A program made the position numbers and the translations under genes. Of a stretch of DNA of 27,964 nucleotides, positions 1-5,799 are shown in pieces. The DNA is from JABMMZ01 sp040403495 (GTDB lineage Bacteria; Bacteroidota; Bacteroidia; NS11-12g; UBA955). The notes beneath the pieces are model-generated. The model ran no database searches. It had not been told where the DNA came from and worked only from the letters and a program-made list of their open reading frames with translations. The stretch spans positions 1 through 27,964 of the forward strand of contig JBBAKM010000034.1 of NCBI GenBank assembly GCA_040403495.1, in the 5' to 3' direction. Numbering within the stretch: position 1 is the stretch's first letter; each line of letters starts with the position of its first letter.

Positions 1-47
1 TTTGGCTTTATTCCATACTGCTTATAAATTAATGATGGTGAGGGACA

Positions 48-812
48 TCACCCATACAACTCTTCAATCTCCAATTTGCGGAGTCGGGAGGCTATAGCTC
101 CTTTGGTGCGTCCAAAATACAGGGCCATTTCCTTGATGTTGATGCCGTTGCAAAACAATTCTATCAACTTGTTGTCCAATTCCGTCGTCCACGGTTGGTA
201 GGCGTCTTTGTGCTTGGTTCTTATCTCCTTAAAACCTGTTCCTTTCTCTTGCTTTTTGGCTTCTTTTGCTTCCTTTACACTTCCCCTACTCATTTCCTCA
301 AATGCCATGTGGAAGGCTTCGTCCTCCTCTTCTTTTACCTCCAATACTTCTATCTGTGAATGCTCCGGAAAATCTATCGGCATTAAGGATTCGGGTATGC
401 GCAACCTGTTTTTGCTGCGCGTAACTGCCACATACAACAAATTGATTTCTTCGTTGAGTTTGGTGTAGTTTATCTCTTCACCGTTCTTGTCCTTCAACAG
501 TTTTATCAACTTGTCTTCGGTCATAAAATCATTGACCAATTCCACCGCATCATACTCCATGCCCTTGCAACGGTGAATGGTCGAAAAAACCATCTCTGCC
601 TTTTCTTTTTGATCGTTTGGTACATGCTTGTCCTTAATGGCTTTTATAATCTGAGGAATTTCATTGCCGTACTCTTTTATAATCTCCAACATCATCGACA
701 GCTGAACGTCTTCGGTTTTGTCAATGTAATCTTCCAACTCTTCTAAATTGGCCATCGACTTTATCAAATTGTCTTTAATCAAATGGTGTTTGTTGTTGTA
801 TAAACTCAACAC
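48..812 (-). CDS. UvrD/Rep-like helicase, C-terminal fragment (after frameshift)
   Basis: This is the 3' half of a superfamily I DNA helicase whose 5' half lies directly upstream in another frame (806-1873). Visible features are motif V (STIHRCKGMEYDAVEL) and motif VI (LLYVAVTRSKNRL), which belong to the second RecA-like domain. A lysine/glutamate-rich linker follows, then a C-terminal helix-turn-helix-like module of about 45 residues (W-T-x-E-L-D...GRTKGAIASRLRKL) that could bind DNA. Homology continues upstream of the first usable start codon (a GTG): the bases just before it encode residues expected of the helicase (IYFEGNINSYTYAEDG). So this is not an independent gene but the remainder of one frame broken by a single-base deletion in an A-run at about 875-880. 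It is either a sequencing or assembly error or a recent null mutation. Confidence 0.75.
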   Translation of the reverse strand: MLSLYNNKHHLIKDNLIKSMANLEELEDYIDKTEDVQLSMMLEIIKEYGNEIPQIIKAIKDKHVPNDQKEKAEMVFSTIHRCKGMEYDAVELVNDFMTEDKLIKLLKDKNGEEINYTKLNEEINLLYVAVTRSKNRLRIPESLMPIDFPEHSQIEVLEVKEEEDEAFHMAFEEMSRGSVKEAKEAKKQEKGTGFKEIRTKHKDAYQPWTTELDNKLIELFCNGINIKEMALYFGRTKGAIASRLRKLEIEELYG

Positions 813-1873
813 ATCATAAAGCGAAGCGCCATCTTCGGCATAAGTGTAAGAATTGATATTGCCTTCGAAATAGATTTTTTAACCTTTTTGTTTTCCGTTA
901 CAAACTCAATCGCTTTGAGCAACAATCCCAAATTCGTTCGTGCCAATATCGCTTTAGAGTCAATTTTCTTACTACTCCCCTTGCCGTGTATCTGTATGGC
1001 ATTGTCGGTTGCTTGGGCGGTTGATTGGTTGGGTATTTGGAGGTGCGATTTGTATTTCAACACTTCCAAAGCCAAATCGGCTATGTTCTGATTGAACCTA
1101 AAACTGCTTGACAAGTGGTATGTTTTAAAATCCGTTTTTTCGAGCGAATTAACGGCATATCGCCACGCATAAATCTGCTGATGGGTGTCACCAACGATCA
1201 CTTTAGTCGCCTTTTGTTTCAAAAACAACTCCAATATGGCAGGCGAAGCATCCTGACCTTCGTCGAACAAGATGAAATCGTAAGGCAATTGGGGATTCGA
1301 CAATTGGAATTTTTTGAGATAAAAATCATGGGTAATCTCAATGTCACCTTTGTCCATTTTACCCAATAATATCCGCGATTGGGAGACTATGTATTCGTAA
1401 AAAGTAGTAACAAAAGCTTTGGCTTTGGTATCCGTAATCGTGTCCAAATAGTTCAAGTCTTGAACCTTTTGCTTGTCACTGTTGCAGAAATAAGCGATAA
1501 ACTTATTGATGTGATTGGCAATAATGTATTCGGTGTGTTTTTCCTCATTGCCTTTCAAATTGAGTAGGTCAGCTATTTCATGGGTTTTGTATCCCTGTGC
1601 CCTTACTTTATAGTCGTGTTTAAAAACGATGTATTTATACGCCAAAGAATGGGCCGTTTCCACCTTTACATTGTCGAGTCCTTTTTCCGTAAACTTTCTT
1701 TGCGCTTCCAGTTTCACCGACTTGTTGAAGGCCAAATACAGTATTTTACTTTGTGGTGGTCTGGTTTTGGCATATTCTATAATGGTGGTAGTTTTCCCCG
1801 AACCTGCAACTGCGTTTATTTTAATATCACCCGTTGAGTTGATGATTGCTTCTTGTTCCTTCGTTAATTTCAA
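806..1873 (-). CDS. UvrD/Rep-like superfamily I helicase, N-terminal fragment
   Basis: ATP-dependent DNA helicase, first RecA-like domain. The Walker A motif AVAGSGKTT is at residues 21-29, motif Ia at AHSLA (74-78), the Walker B/motif II DEGQD at 204-208, motif III GDTHQQIYAWRY at 228-239, and the motif IV SSFRF around 256-260. These fix the family as UvrD/Rep/PcrA-like. The product resembles the compact stand-alone helicases of Bacteroidota rather than full UvrD, because the whole frame would be only about 608 residues. The start is a TTG at 1873, since no upstream in-frame ATG is visible. The last 20 or so residues, after VKKS, are out of frame. Inserting one A in the six-A run at 875-880 joins this frame to the downstream fragment, which contains motifs V and VI. 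As it stands, the truncated product lacks domain 2 and should be inactive. Confidence 0.8.
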   Translation of the reverse strand: MKLTKEQEAIINSTGDIKINAVAGSGKTTTIIEYAKTRPPQSKILYLAFNKSVKLEAQRKFTEKGLDNVKVETAHSLAYKYIVFKHDYKVRAQGYKTHEIADLLNLKGNEEKHTEYIIANHINKFIAYFCNSDKQKVQDLNYLDTITDTKAKAFVTTFYEYIVSQSRILLGKMDKGDIEITHDFYLKKFQLSNPQLPYDFILFDEGQDASPAILELFLKQKATKVIVGDTHQQIYAWRYAVNSLEKTDFKTYHLSSSFRFNQNIADLALEVLKYKSHLQIPNQSTAQATDNAIQIHGKGSSKKIDSKAILARTNLGLLLKAIEFVTENKKVKKSISKAISILTLMPKMALRFMMC

Positions 1874-2078
1874 GGTGTGTAAGTGTAAATTTTAGTTTGT
1901 TATAAATTTGAAAAACCTTTACAAATAAAGGGATTTAGAATGGTTAATCCAAATGTGAAGCGTGAATTAGCCACCACCTGCAAAATACTTTTTTACCCAA
2001 ACAATGTAACATGGATATGTGCAAATGCTTGTCATTACTAGCGAGGGCGAAAATTGTATTTTTAGTAAAAAAAGGAGG
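1874..2078. other. intergenic stretch, no gene seen
   Basis: About 200 bp upstream of the helicase start and before the repeat cluster. I see no convincing reading frame, RNA gene or strong terminator. A minus-strand frame at 1944-2159 runs into the REP palindrome and shows no recognisable protein features. No clear -7 box precedes the helicase start. Confidence 0.4.
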
Positions 2079-2240
2079 AAATTGTGGATTATTGCCTTTG
2101 TTGGCCTTCTTTGAGTCGTTTAACGCCGTTAACGCCGTTGTTGGTGTTATCACCAACAACCCTTAGTCAGATAAATTTTGAGATGTTGTTGGTGATAACA
2201 CCAACAACGGCTCAAAATTGTGGATTATTGCCTTTGTTGG
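2079..2240. repeat. 26-bp direct repeats flanking a REPIN
   Basis: An identical 26-bp sequence, starting AAATTGTGGATT and ending CCTTTGTTGG, occurs at 2079-2104 and again at 2215-2240. The copies bracket the paired palindrome at 2134-2211. The right copy begins about three bases after the palindrome's terminal GGC. The left copy ends 29 bp before the palindrome. The right copy continues into TCTCGGCTTA, which resembles half of the second REP hairpin class seen elsewhere in the window. Confidence 0.8.
2134..2211. repeat. REPIN: two inverted REP palindromes (class I hairpin)
   Basis: The left arm 2134-2160 is GCC followed by GTTGTTGGTG, a TTAT loop and CACCAACAAC. The right arm 2185-2211 is its exact 27-bp reverse complement and ends in GGC. 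A 24-bp spacer separates the arms. Each arm is itself a perfect 10-bp-stem palindrome, so the unit is a palindrome of palindromes, the defining layout of a REPIN. The bases just before the left arm repeat AACGCCGTT in tandem. The nearest candidate mobiliser is the RAYT transposase at 5066-5611. Confidence 0.85.
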
Positions 2241-2272
2241 TCTCGGCTTAAATATGCATTTTCGTTTATATC

Positions 2273-2989
2273 CTACTTTATACCAAACTTTACATAAATA
2301 CTAGAATGTAGTTTGATTTTTTGGAACTGAATAACACCTTTCAACTCAGGTTCAAACAGATAAACTTTATCCATATCCATTCCACCGCGAGCACCTCGTC
2401 CTGATACATTTTCGACATAATTTATTGATGATTTTTCTACCTCTTTAACAATCAACGGAGAACCAGTTTGTTCACCTATTGCTTTCAACAGATAATCGGC
2501 TTTCTCTTTGGCATTTTTGATGGCTTCTATTCTCAATTCCTTTTTCAAACTGTCCAATTTGGAATGGGTTACACGGGTGATGTTTGCTTGTGTAATTTCA
2601 ATTTTATCGAGTTCTGTGTAAACCGCACCCACTTCTTGTGCCGTTGACAGTTTAAGCGTGTATTCTTTCTTATTGATTAAGTCATTTTTTTTCCAATTTA
2701 TCTTTACCACATTGGCATTAGCATCTGACAAAGTCAATCGGTCTAACCTTACTCCAATAGAAAGAAGCGCTTTCATCAAACTTTTCTCTTGTTCCTCTAT
2801 GGTTATTTTAAGTTTATTGTCAAAACGCTCTCTTAAAACAATTTCAACATAAATTTCATCGGGCACAATCTCCTTTTCAGAGCTCCCCGTTACTTCTATG
2901 TATGGGGTTTGTTCTTCTTTTGTAACGGCGGTTTGCGCCATTATGGAGTGAGCACAAAAAATGATGATTGAAATAAATAGCGTTTTCAT
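2273..2989 (-). CDS. SIMPL (DUF541) domain exported protein
   Basis: A 238-residue protein of the SIMPL/DUF541 family (periplasmic or outer-membrane-associated, with oligomeric ring-forming relatives); its biochemical role is not settled. The first ~18 residues are a signal peptide (MKTLFISIIIFCAHSIMAQ, cleavage after A). The mature part opens with the family-typical segment IEVTGSSEKEIVPDEIYVEIVL. It also carries the KKEYTLKLST and alpha-helical LRIEAIKNAKEKADYLLKAIGE segments that precede the conserved C-terminal half. The ATG at 2989 is supported by the signal peptide. Its translation start region is duplicated upstream at 3057-3090 with a REP hairpin between the copies. The gene may therefore now be transcribed through a hairpin and a short upstream reading frame. 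Confidence 0.8.
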   Translation of the reverse strand: MKTLFISIIIFCAHSIMAQTAVTKEEQTPYIEVTGSSEKEIVPDEIYVEIVLRERFDNKLKITIEEQEKSLMKALLSIGVRLDRLTLSDANANVVKINWKKNDLINKKEYTLKLSTAQEVGAVYTELDKIEITQANITRVTHSKLDSLKKELRIEAIKNAKEKADYLLKAIGEQTGSPLIVKEVEKSSINYVENVSGRGARGGMDMDKVYLFEPELKGVIQFQKIKLHSSIYVKFGIK

Positions 2990-3090
2990 TGAATAAAATT
3001 TGATTGTTTACGCCGTTGTTGGTCTCGGCTGAGCCGAGATCACCAACATTGGCACAATTGAAATAAATAACGTTTTCATTGAATAAAATT
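2967..3090. repeat. 34-bp direct repeats flanking a single REP at 3012-3053
   Basis: The bases at 2967-3000 and 3057-3090 match over 34 bp with one mismatch. The repeated piece contains the ATG, the first ~8 codons and the ~11 bases upstream of the SIMPL gene. Between the copies lies a REP of the second hairpin class (3012-3053): GCC, GTTGTTGGT, CTCGGCT, a one-base loop, AGCCGAG, then ATC and ACCAACATT, then GGC. It is an imperfect palindrome. As in the REPIN at 2134, the right-hand direct repeat starts within a few bases of the terminal GGC. Confidence 0.85.
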
Positions 3091-3135
3091 AAATTAACAT
3101 CCTTTTAAGCTCTCAAAATAAAACATTTATACATT

Positions 3136-3975
3136 CTATTTCGCTTCGCTAATCAACTTTTCAGCCATTTTAACGTAATCGTCGTTTTTAGCTTCTTTGG
3201 CCAATTCAATGACTTTTTGTGCAGATGTTGTAGCCGCTTTTTTGTCGCCTGATTTTAATTCAATTTTAGCTTTTAATAAAGCAACCCAATAAGCTTTTGG
3301 ATTTTGATCAACCGCTTTGGTAATCCACTCTAACGCTTTAGCCATGTCTTTATTATTCTCGTAATAATAAGAAGCCGCTTGGTAATATGGTTTGCTGTCC
3401 ACGTTCATTGCTTTGTCAATAGAACCCATTATCGCTTGGTCAATTTCAGCAACAACATTGAAAGAAATTTTGGTTTTTTCCCAAGTCAATTCAATAGCGC
3501 ATGAACTTGCTTGAATGTTTGCAACATTAACAGTAAAGGTTTCAACATGGTCATTCATGTTTACTACAGGCACTGTGAATCTGATTAATTCGTTTTCTTG
3601 TTTGTAGTCATTCACATTACCTCCTAATTTTAGGTCTTTGTAAATCAAAACTTCCCAATTGTCTTTGTTAGGAATGGTGTAAATAGCATAAGTACCTGCA
3701 GGAACGTCTTTTCCTTGAATTTTTACATTTTCACCAAACGTCATTTTAGTAGCACCATTGGCACCCGTTCTCCATATTTTACCAAAAGGAACCACATCAC
3801 CAAAAACAGTTCTGCCTTTGGCACTTGGTCTGTAATACTCTATGCTAATGTCTGTTAATGCAAAACCTTGTTTTAAAGTTTGCATAGGACTTGGGGTTGG
3901 TGTTTTCAAAGCTTGTGAAAATAAAGCTTGAGTTGAACTCATTAATAAGGTTAAAAATAATAAGGTTGATTTCAT
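3136..3975 (-). CDS. DUF2911 domain exported protein with TPR-like C-terminus
   Basis: A 279-residue exported protein. Residues 1-20 form a signal peptide (MKSTLLFLTLLMSSTQALFS). The DUF2911 domain follows, with its usual signatures DISIEYYRPSAKGRTVFG, VPFGKIWRTGANGATKMTF, PAGTYAIYTIPN and WEVLIYKD. The last ~90 residues are helical and TPR-like (MNVDSKPYYQAASYYYENN, ALEWITKAVDQNPKAYWVAL, KAATTSAQKVIELAKEAKND). The function of DUF2911 is unknown; the proteins are common in Bacteroidota and are probably periplasmic. I place the start at the ATG at 3975 because it opens the signal peptide. A TTG nine bases upstream is less likely. No close partner gene is apparent. Confidence 0.85.
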   Translation of the reverse strand: MKSTLLFLTLLMSSTQALFSQALKTPTPSPMQTLKQGFALTDISIEYYRPSAKGRTVFGDVVPFGKIWRTGANGATKMTFGENVKIQGKDVPAGTYAIYTIPNKDNWEVLIYKDLKLGGNVNDYKQENELIRFTVPVVNMNDHVETFTVNVANIQASSCAIELTWEKTKISFNVVAEIDQAIMGSIDKAMNVDSKPYYQAASYYYENNKDMAKALEWITKAVDQNPKAYWVALLKAKIELKSGDKKAATTSAQKVIELAKEAKNDDYVKMAEKLISEAK

Positions 3976-4037
3976 ATTGTACAATATTAAGCCATAATAG
4001 CTAAAAATACAAAGTTAAAATTGGTGATAAATTTATG

Positions 4038-4045
4038 TATTTTTG
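4038..4045 (+). promoter_or_regulatory. -7 box of rnhB
   Basis: TATTTTTG fits the Bacteroidota -7 consensus TAnnTTTG. It ends five bases before the rnhB ATG at 4051, so the predicted transcript would be leaderless or nearly so. No well-spaced -33 TTG was found. Confidence 0.45.
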
Positions 4046-4050
4046 AAACG

Positions 4051-4647
4051 ATGTTAAAAACACGATTAAACGAACATCTGATTGAGGTAGGTTGCGACGA
4101 GGCCGGAAGAGGTTGTTTGGCAGGTCCTGTTTTTGCGGCTGCGGTTATTATTCCTGAGGGTGTAAACCTCGAATTAATTAATGATTCTAAACAATTGTCT
4201 GAAAAAAAAAGAATAGAACTTAGGCAACAAATAGAAACAGAATGTATTTGGGCTGTGGCAGCTGTTTATCAAAAAGAAATTGATTCCATCAATATACTGA
4301 ATGCGTCTATTAAAGCGATGATGTTGGCGATTGATCAAATTAAGAGTCCGTTTGAACACATAGTAATAGATGGCAACCGTTTTAAACCTTACAAGGATAT
4401 TCCATACACAACGGTGGTAAAAGGAGATTCTAAAATCAAATCAATAGCAGCAGCTTCGGTATTGGCAAAAACCCATCGCGACGATTATATGGCACTTATA
4501 TCAGAAGAATTTCCTGAATACCAGTGGACAAAAAACAAGGGTTATCCAACCATGGAACACCGCAATGCCATTCGTAAAATAGGCCCATGCATTCACCACA
4601 GAATGTCTTTTACACTGTTACCTCAGCAGCTGACCCTTGGGTTGTAA
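4051..4647 (+). CDS. rnhB: Ribonuclease HII
   Basis: Removes RNA from RNA-DNA hybrids and excises misincorporated ribonucleotides; cytosolic. The protein has 198 residues, the usual length. The catalytic site is visible as CDEAGRG (D16, E17), VIDGN (D107) and KGDSK (D126), followed by SIAAASVLAKTHRD and the C-terminal YPT-x-EH...GPCIHHRMSF motif. The start is the ATG at 4051: a TTG 30 bases upstream would place the -7 box inside the gene. The final 22 codons (from I177) are duplicated twice further downstream (4817-4896 and 5727-5799), between copies of palindromic mobile elements. The gene is probably intact only because the insertion carried or duplicated this tail. It originally faced the convergent barrel gene that ends at 5799. 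Confidence 0.95.
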   Translation: MLKTRLNEHLIEVGCDEAGRGCLAGPVFAAAVIIPEGVNLELINDSKQLSEKKRIELRQQIETECIWAVAAVYQKEIDSINILNASIKAMMLAIDQIKSPFEHIVIDGNRFKPYKDIPYTTVVKGDSKIKSIAAASVLAKTHRDDYMALISEEFPEYQWTKNKGYPTMEHRNAIRKIGPCIHHRMSFTLLPQQLTLGL

Positions 4648-4656
4648 AATATATGG

Positions 4657-4816
4657 GGAGCCGTTGTTGTGTGTTATCACCAACAACAGCTCCCAAAAGC
4701 AATAATCAAGTAGAACCCACTAACCTAGTAATACGCCGTTGTCGCCGTTGTTGGTGTTATCACCAACAACCCTTGTACATATTTAGTTGTTGGTGATAAC
4801 ACCCAACAACGGCTCC
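4657..4816. mobile_element. 160-bp miniature REP element (MITE-like), non-autonomous
   Basis: The ends are 31-bp terminal inverted repeats with one mismatch (4657-4687 and 4786-4816), starting GGAGCCGTTGTTG and ending CAACAACGGCTCC. Each end folds into a REP hairpin (GTTGTTG... TTAT ...CAACAAC). A further REP sits inside at 4747-4770. The left hairpin carries one extra base (T4670). The sequence between 4707 and 4732 (CAAGTAGAACC...CTAGTAAT) recurs in the larger transposase-bearing element at 4936-4961. I infer that this is an internally deleted, non-autonomous relative. It is flanked on both sides by copies of the rnhB 3' end. Confidence 0.75.
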
Positions 4817-4896
4817 ATGGTAGGCCCAAGTATTCACGATAAAATCTCTTTTACTCTGTTAACTAAGCAGTTAATCCTTGGGTTGTAAATTATATG
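4817..4896 (+). repeat. second copy of the rnhB 3' end
   Basis: From TAGGCCC at 4821 it matches the rnhB tail (4580-4655) with about 13 mismatches in ~79 bp, and the match continues through the following REP (114 bp overall). In the rnhB frame it still reads without interruption, ending in a TAA: VGPSIHDKISFTLL...QLILGL. It is joined to the upstream element by GGCTCCATGG. Confidence 0.85.
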
Positions 4897-4966
4897 GGGA
4901 GCCGTTGTTGGGTGTTATCACCAACAACAGCTCCTCAAGTAGAACCAAATAAACTAGTAATAATAA

Positions 4967-5003
4967 GCCATTGTTGGTCTCGGCTTGACCAAAATCAACA
5001 ACC
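4967..5003. repeat. degenerate REP, class II, left of transposase gene
   Basis: GCCATTGTTGGTCTCGGCTT is followed by GACCAAAATCAACAAC. This is the left half of the second REP class with a mutated right half. It lies 63 bp upstream of the transposase start. Confidence 0.6.
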
Positions 5004-5051
5004 ACCCCTAAACCGCATGACTAAAGCGTTTATTTTAAAATATTTTCTTAT

Positions 5052-5059
5052 TATCTTTG
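5052..5059 (+). promoter_or_regulatory. -7 box of the transposase gene
   Basis: TATCTTTG matches TAnnTTTG exactly and lies six bases before the ATG at 5066. A transcript starting at the usual distance would have essentially no leader. Confidence 0.45.
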
Positions 5060-5065
5060 TTAAAT

Positions 5066-5611
5066 ATGAAGTTAATTTCTTCCAGAATAAATCGAACAGA
5101 AAATCCAATCATTTTCTTCACTGCAACTATATTGAATTGGCAACCAATTTTAAACTTAAATGAAAGAAAAGACATTATTATTTCTAGTCTCAAATATTTA
5201 CATAACTGCAATAAAATAAAAGTCGGAGGTTTTGTCGTGATGCCAAATCATATCCACCTAATTTTAAGATTAAATGATAATTATCCAAGAAAAGATTTTC
5301 AAAGAGATTTCTTAAAATACACAGCACAACAAATTAAATTTAACATTCTAAAAACAAATAAAATGTTGTTAGATAATTTTGTTAGTACACAAAAAGATAG
5401 AGCTTTTCAAATTTGGGAACGTAATCCTTTATCAGTTGAATTGTATAATTTGGATATTGTAAATCAAAAGTTAGAATACATTCATAATAATCCTTGTACT
5501 GAAAAATGGAAACTTTCGGAATATCCAAATGAATATTCTTATAGTAGTTGTGGGTTTTATTACAATCAATTAAATGAATTTGATTTTTTAACTCATATTA
5601 ACGATTTATAG
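5066..5611 (+). CDS. REP-associated tyrosine transposase (RAYT, Y1/HUH family)
   Basis: A 181-residue single-strand HUH nuclease of the IS200/IS605-like Y1_Tnp superfamily, RAYT branch. The HUH metal site is in VVMPNHIHLILRL (H62, H64). A tyrosine in FLKYTAQQIK (Y85) is the likely nucleophile. The C-terminal YIHNNPC segment is typical of RAYTs (usually YIHNNPV). Such enzymes bind REP hairpins and cut next to them as single strands. The gene sits among REP and REPIN copies with GTTGTTGG stems, so these are its expected substrates. The ATG at 5066 is preferred over a TTG at 5057 because the promoter box overlaps the latter. The coding sequence is very AT-rich, more so than rnhB next to it, which fits horizontal origin. 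It looks full-length. Confidence 0.88.
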   Translation: MKLISSRINRTENPIIFFTATILNWQPILNLNERKDIIISSLKYLHNCNKIKVGGFVVMPNHIHLILRLNDNYPRKDFQRDFLKYTAQQIKFNILKTNKMLLDNFVSTQKDRAFQIWERNPLSVELYNLDIVNQKLEYIHNNPCTEKWKLSEYPNEYSYSSCGFYYNQLNEFDFLTHINDL

Positions 5612-5631
5612 ATATAATCTATGCTTTTTGC

Positions 5632-5719
5632 GCTTGTTGGTCTTGGCTTGGCCGAGATCACCAAAAACCCCAGTTCCTCCTTAGTTGTTGGTCTCGGCTT
5701 AGCCGAGACCAACAACGGC
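5632..5719. repeat. REPIN, class II, right end of the transposon
   Basis: The right REP (5684-5716) is a perfect palindrome with 16-bp arms around a single T: GTTGTTGGTCTCGGCT / AGCCGAGACCAACAAC, followed by GGC. The left REP (5632-5667) is an imperfect version (CTTGTTGGTCTTGGCTT / GGCCGAGATCACCAAAAAC). A spacer of about 16 bp (starting at CCCAGTTCC) separates them. The base of the stem matches the class I REPs, but the apical half (CTCGGCT instead of GTTAT) differs. Confidence 0.8.
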
Positions 5720-5726
5720 TCCATGA

Positions 5727-5799
5727 TAGGCCCATGCATTCACCACAGAATTTCTTTTACACTGTTACCTCAGCAGTTAAGCCTTGGGTTATAAAACAT
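5727..5799 (+). repeat. third copy of the rnhB 3' end
   Basis: Matches the rnhB tail with about six mismatches in 73 bp. In the rnhB frame it encodes IGPCIHHRISFTLLPQQLSLGL in segments that differ from the gene only by M/I and T/S, and it ends in a TAA at 5792-5794. It lies four bases from the stop of the convergent barrel gene, where an uninterrupted rnhB would be expected to end. This is therefore probably the original tail, displaced by the insertions. Confidence 0.85.

Larger units (their letters stand above)
4898..5722 (+). mobile_element. ~825-bp RAYT-bearing REP transposon
   Basis: The left end GGAGCCGTTGTTG (4898-4910) begins a REP hairpin running to 4928. The right end CAACAACGGCTCC closes the REP at 5684-5719. 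Inside are a degenerate second-class REP at 4967-5003, the transposase gene at 5066-5611 and an imperfect REP at 5632-5667. The element shares its left ~65 bp with the neighbouring 160-bp element. Copies of the rnhB tail lie on both sides (4817-4896 and 5727-5799). The boundaries are inferred from the inverted GGAGCC/GGCTCC ends and from the repeated junction GGCTCCATGRTAGGCCC. Confidence 0.7.

Noticed and set aside
870..885. Programmed frameshift in the helicase
   Set aside because: An A-run alone is weak evidence, and no stimulatory structure was seen. A sequencing error or mutation is simpler, so it is kept only as an open alternative.
1944..2159. 71-codon minus-strand frame
   Set aside because: It begins inside the REP palindrome and has no recognisable domain, promoter or neighbour support.
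4657..4694. First REP after rnhB as an intrinsic terminator
   Set aside because: The hairpin is strong but has no downstream T-run, and the same sequence recurs as a transposon end.
4587..5163. Two similar short frames (4587-4796 and 4894-5163) with related peptides (MGSRC...VLSPTTAP)
   Set aside because: They are read out of frame through the duplicated rnhB tail and REP palindromes. Their similarity reflects the DNA repeat, not a protein family.
2134..5719. REP clusters as a CRISPR array
   Set aside because: Repeat spacing is irregular, orientation alternates, and the repeats are paired palindromes. No cas gene is present.
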